The notes below the pieces were generated by a model that made no database searches, had not been told where the DNA came from, and saw only the letters and a program-made list of their open reading frames with translations. Below, piece by piece: positions 33,891 through 36,857 of a stretch of DNA of 36,857 nucleotides (its first letter is position 1; each line of letters starts with the position of its first letter). The position numbers were made by a program, and so were the translations under genes. The stretch is from Chloroflexota bacterium. Its GTDB lineage: Bacteria > Chloroflexota > Anaerolineae > Anaerolineales > UBA11858. The stretch covers positions 1 to 36,857 of the forward strand of contig JABGRQ010000107.1 in the NCBI GenBank assembly GCA_018648225.1, written 5' to 3'.

Positions 33891-35792
33891 TTGCATGTAC
33901 AGGAGGATTCTCTGGAAGATCAAACGACTACTCGTAATTTCAACCCAGGCGAACTGGAAGATCAGGGCAGTCAGTTAAAGCCAAAGACGTTACTCGAAAA
34001 CCGTTACCTTGTTGAGCGGGCTTTAGGAACGGGTGGCATGGGCGCGGTTTACTTGGCGCGGGATAGTCGTTTTTCTGTCACCAAGTATGTTGCTGTAAAA
34101 GAAATCATAGCCCAGGTTACCGATGCTGCTTTACGCGAAATAATGGTCGCCAATTTCGAACGGGAAGCGAATCTATTAGCAAGCATTAGCCACGCAGCGA
34201 TTCCAAAAATTCACGATTTTTTCTCGATTAATAACCGCTCGTACGTCGTAATGGAGTATATCCGCGGGAAAGATCTCGAAAGCATCGTCAACGCAAACAA
34301 AGAAAACCTGTCTGTACAACAAATCGCTATTTGGGGGATTGAATTGTGCGACGTATTACATTACTTGCACACACGCTCCCCTGAGCCGATTGTTTTTCGG
34401 GATATGAAACCCTCCAACATAATGGTGACACCGGAGAATCACGTTGTTCTGGTTGATTTCGGAATTGCCAAAAAGTTTCAGGCCGGACAAAAGGGGACGA
34501 TGATCGGCACCGAGGGGTATTCTCCCCCCGAACAATACCGCGGCGAATCATCCCCCAAAGTGGATATTTACGCCCTCGGAGCTACCCTGCATCATTTGCT
34601 CACCAGCATTGATCCACGCGATGAAGCACCGTTCACATTCGCCGAGCGACCCATCCGCCAACTCAACCCCGATGTTTCCATCGAATTTGAAACGATTGTT
34701 GAAACGGCGCTGCAATATAATGCAGATGAGCGCTTTAAAGATGCCAATACCATGAAAGAAGCCTTGATACAGATCGCCCGTCAGGGTGGTTCAAGCTACC
34801 ACCCCAAAGGGACTGCTGCAATTATTCGAGATTATGAAATTAAACAGTTGTGGGATTTCGAATGTGAAGATGAAATTCGCGGCTCGGCAATTGTGCAAGG
34901 CGGTTTGCTCTACATTGGCGCGTACGACAACAATCTCTACGCTCTCGATGCAACTTCAGGCCATTTCAAGTGGAAATACGCCAGCGAAGGCGGAATCGCC
35001 GGTACACCAGCCTATTTCGAAAACAGCGTTTTCTTTGGTTCAGAAGATCATCGTGTCTATGCCATCAACGCCATATCTGGACGTGTGCAATGGAGCTACT
35101 CGACAGATGGCCCAATCCGCTCAACCCCAACCATACAAGACCGGCATGTTTTCATTGGTTCAGACGACGAACACATTCATGTTATTAACACCACCACGGG
35201 GAGACGGGCAACAAAAATCAACGCAGGGGCTCTTGTGCGGTCAAAGCCATTGCTCATCAATGATGGCCTCTATTTTGGCACCGAAAACGGCGATTTATTT
35301 TTTGCCGATTTCAATGGAAAAATCCGGTGGCGCGCAAATGCCAAACGAGCGGTAACTTCATCCCCAAGCATAAATAACGGCGTGGTCTACTTCGGCTCTG
35401 TAGACGGCCAATTCTATGCGGTGAACGCACAAACCGGCTGGCCCATGTGGCGCTTCCGCATGGAGCGGGGTACCATCTCATCCCCCTTTGTCACAGACCA
35501 ATTCGCCTATATCGGCTCTGCCGATGGCAATATCTACTGTATCAACTTGCAGACATCTAAAGAAGCCTGGCACTTCTCAACTGGACACCAGGTTTCAAGC
35601 TCTCCCCTGCTGCATAACGATGCTATCTACTGCGGCAGTATCGACAACAATATCTATTGCCTGGATGCCAAAACCGGTAATTTACGCTGGAAATTCGATA
35701 CCGGCGGCGCAATTACAGGCTCCCCCACGATTGCCAATAATATCTTATATATTGGATCATTGAATCATTTTCTTTATGCGCTGCCAATCTAA
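33891..35792 (+). CDS. Ser/Thr protein kinase with C-terminal PQQ-like beta-propeller
   Basis: 633 residues. The kinase domain (about 38-295) has a Gly loop GTGGMG (46-51), Lys70 (VAVKE), catalytic loop VFRDMKPSN with Asp171 and Asn176, and DFG at 189-191. HRD is replaced by FRD. From about residue 318 to the end there are eight repeats of about 39 residues, each with a GS/A-P, (V/L)YFGS and LYALDxxTGxxxW pattern, forming a PQQ-type propeller that probably senses a ligand or partner. Unlike PknB/PknD kinases I see no membrane helix, so it should be cytoplasmic. The frame opens at TTG 33891, but AGGAGG at 33901-33906 is 5 bases before an in-frame CTG at 33912, the likelier initiation point; no ATG or GTG is in frame nearby. 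The PP2C gene follows. Confidence 0.9.
   Translation: MHVQEDSLEDQTTTRNFNPGELEDQGSQLKPKTLLENRYLVERALGTGGMGAVYLARDSRFSVTKYVAVKEIIAQVTDAALREIMVANFEREANLLASISHAAIPKIHDFFSINNRSYVVMEYIRGKDLESIVNANKENLSVQQIAIWGIELCDVLHYLHTRSPEPIVFRDMKPSNIMVTPENHVVLVDFGIAKKFQAGQKGTMIGTEGYSPPEQYRGESSPKVDIYALGATLHHLLTSIDPRDEAPFTFAERPIRQLNPDVSIEFETIVETALQYNADERFKDANTMKEALIQIARQGGSSYHPKGTAAIIRDYEIKQLWDFECEDEIRGSAIVQGGLLYIGAYDNNLYALDATSGHFKWKYASEGGIAGTPAYFENSVFFGSEDHRVYAINAISGRVQWSYSTDGPIRSTPTIQDRHVFIGSDDEHIHVINTTTGRRATKINAGALVRSKPLLINDGLYFGTENGDLFFADFNGKIRWRANAKRAVTSSPSINNGVVYFGSVDGQFYAVNAQTGWPMWRFRMERGTISSPFVTDQFAYIGSADGNIYCINLQTSKEAWHFSTGHQVSSSPLLHNDAIYCGSIDNNIYCLDAKTGNLRWKFDTGGAITGSPTIANNILYIGSLNHFLYALPI
33901..33906 (+). 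promoter_or_regulatory. Strong Shine-Dalgarno preceding an in-frame CTG
   Basis: Full AGGAGG with a 5-base spacer to CTG (33912-33914) in the kinase frame. The TTG at 33891 has no such signal, so the ribosome-binding site argues for a non-canonical CTG start seven codons later. Confidence 0.6.
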
Positions 35793-35882
35793 TGGAAATT
35801 CAGACTCACTCGGGCTTGATCCACCTCAAAATATGGAATCCTGCTCACCTGGCATGCACCCACTCAACAGGAGTCAGCATTC

Positions 35883-36821
35883 GTGAATAATTTTTTAAAA
35901 AGCCTATTTGGACAAACCAAGCCATCTGCGGATCAAGAAAATGAATCTGCCATTTCAACAGCAAAACCCATGAGTGGCGCGCAAGATATTACCCGGCCCT
36001 TATCACCACATCTGGATAGCATCACAAGCATACCCCCAATTCGTGCCGATTTTTCGCAACTCCAGGCCAGTAGCTATCAATCAGTGGGCAAACAACGCGA
36101 TCACAATGAGGATGCCCTTTTTATAATGACTTCGATGCTGGCAGGGAATGAACGCCAATTTCCTTTCGGAATTTATATCGTCGCGGATGGCATGGGTGGA
36201 CATCAATATGGCGAAATTGCCAGTGAAATCGCTGCGCTAACCATGGCCGGCCACCTCTTGGATCAGGTTTACCGCAGCCAAATACAGACAAACCCCGAGC
36301 CTCCCGAAACTCCCTTGCGCGAAATTCTCGCTGAGGGCGTTATCAAAGCACATGAAACCATTCTCGAAAACGCGCCCGGTGGCGGGACCACGCTCACCGC
36401 ATTGTTGATCGTTGATAACCAAATGGCGATTGCACATGTGGGAGATAGCCGGGTTTATGCAATCAGCAAGGATAATACACTGCATGCGCTCACCCGCGAT
36501 CACTCGCTTGTCAAACGGCTGGAAGAGTTGGGGCAGCTTACTGCAGATGAGGCAGCCGTCCACCCGCAAAAAAATGTTCTATATCGTGCTCTGGGTCAGG
36601 GGGAGCCTTTTGAACCAGAGATCATCACCGCCCTGGCACCTGAAACGGGCTATCTATTAGTTTGTTCCGACGGTTTGTGGGGTTTGGTCCCTGAAACAAC
36701 GCTTGGCAATATCGCCAACACAACCCCAACACTGAATGAGGCCTGCCAGAAAATGGTAGCTGCTGCCAACGATGCTGGCGGCCCCGATAATATAACAGCT
36801 CTTCTCATACGTCTTCCCTGA
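35883..36821 (+). CDS. PP2C-type Ser/Thr protein phosphatase
   Basis: 312 residues. The N-terminal 60 residues are polar and probably disordered. The PP2C (PPM) domain follows, with QRDHNEDA (Glu76, Asp77), VADGMGGH (Asp102, Gly103), HVGDSRVY, LVCSDGLWG and GGPDNITALLI; these acidic residues bind the two catalytic Mn/Mg ions. It is soluble, with no membrane helix. It starts with GTG at 35883, with AGGAG 9 bases upstream (35869-35873). It is 90 bases after the kinase with no terminator, so it is the cognate reverse enzyme of that kinase, by context. Confidence 0.93.
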   Translation: MNNFLKSLFGQTKPSADQENESAISTAKPMSGAQDITRPLSPHLDSITSIPPIRADFSQLQASSYQSVGKQRDHNEDALFIMTSMLAGNERQFPFGIYIVADGMGGHQYGEIASEIAALTMAGHLLDQVYRSQIQTNPEPPETPLREILAEGVIKAHETILENAPGGGTTLTALLIVDNQMAIAHVGDSRVYAISKDNTLHALTRDHSLVKRLEELGQLTADEAAVHPQKNVLYRALGQGEPFEPEIITALAPETGYLLVCSDGLWGLVPETTLGNIANTTPTLNEACQKMVAAANDAGGPDNITALLIRLP

Positions 36822-36857
36822 ATCAGGCTTATGCTTTTCATTAAAAAATGTGCCAAC

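Noticed and set aside
36822..36857. Terminator after the PP2C gene
   Set aside because: Only a short A run and no stem are visible before the window ends.

Overview
The window looks like chromosome from an anaerobic or facultative bacterium of the Chloroflexota (Anaerolineae-like) type. This placement is inferred from gene content and style: two tungsten-type aldehyde:ferredoxin oxidoreductases (AOR), a full PotABCD polyamine importer, a bacterial alpha-2-macroglobulin, a Ser/Thr kinase with PQQ-type propeller repeats, and many short palindromic repeats between and inside genes. No rRNA, tRNA, CRISPR array, transposase or phage gene was seen.

Layout. Positions 120-1788 (+) hold an EamA-type exporter overlapping a short-chain dehydrogenase, closed by a clear terminator. 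Positions 1858-2679 (-) encode a secreted protein made of two tandem Ig-like (CARDB-type) repeats. Positions 2939-7027 (+) form one open frame joining a transglutaminase-like protein to a complete UvrA. The linker is encoded by a dyad repeat found between genes elsewhere in the window, and two further repeat copies sit inside the UvrA part. A bidirectional terminator separates it from threonine synthase (7106-8272, -).

Positions 8369-24769 (-) are a long, largely co-directional catabolic cluster. Read in transcription order it is: an Lrp/AsnC regulator, PotA, PotB, PotC, PotD, aldehyde dehydrogenase, a four-helix-bundle protein, a PuuB-like flavin oxidoreductase, a GabT/PuuE-like aminotransferase, an SDR, AOR-2, a glutamate-semialdehyde-aminomutase-like aminotransferase, AOR-1 and a lysine-6-dehydrogenase/saccharopine-dehydrogenase-like enzyme, ended by a terminator at 8295-8341. 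The set reads as polyamine or diamine uptake followed by deamination and aldehyde oxidation, partly through ferredoxin-linked tungsten enzymes. Its first gene has a near-consensus promoter placed so close to the ATG that the mRNA should be leaderless, with a perfect 10-bp dyad directly upstream of the -35 box. Nearly every gene junction downstream of PotD carries a hairpin-forming repeat.

Positions 24921-31046 (-) encode a 2041-residue lipoprotein alpha-2-macroglobulin with a CSEQ thioester motif and its own strong promoter. It is followed upstream by a VanZ-like membrane protein and a CoA-acylating methylmalonate-semialdehyde dehydrogenase. Positions 33891-36821 (+) hold a kinase/phosphatase pair: a Ser/Thr kinase with an eight-repeat PQQ-like propeller and no visible membrane segment, followed by a PP2C phosphatase.

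The two most unusual things are the repeat-encoded transglutaminase-UvrA fusion and the polyamine-catabolism cluster built around two AOR paralogues.
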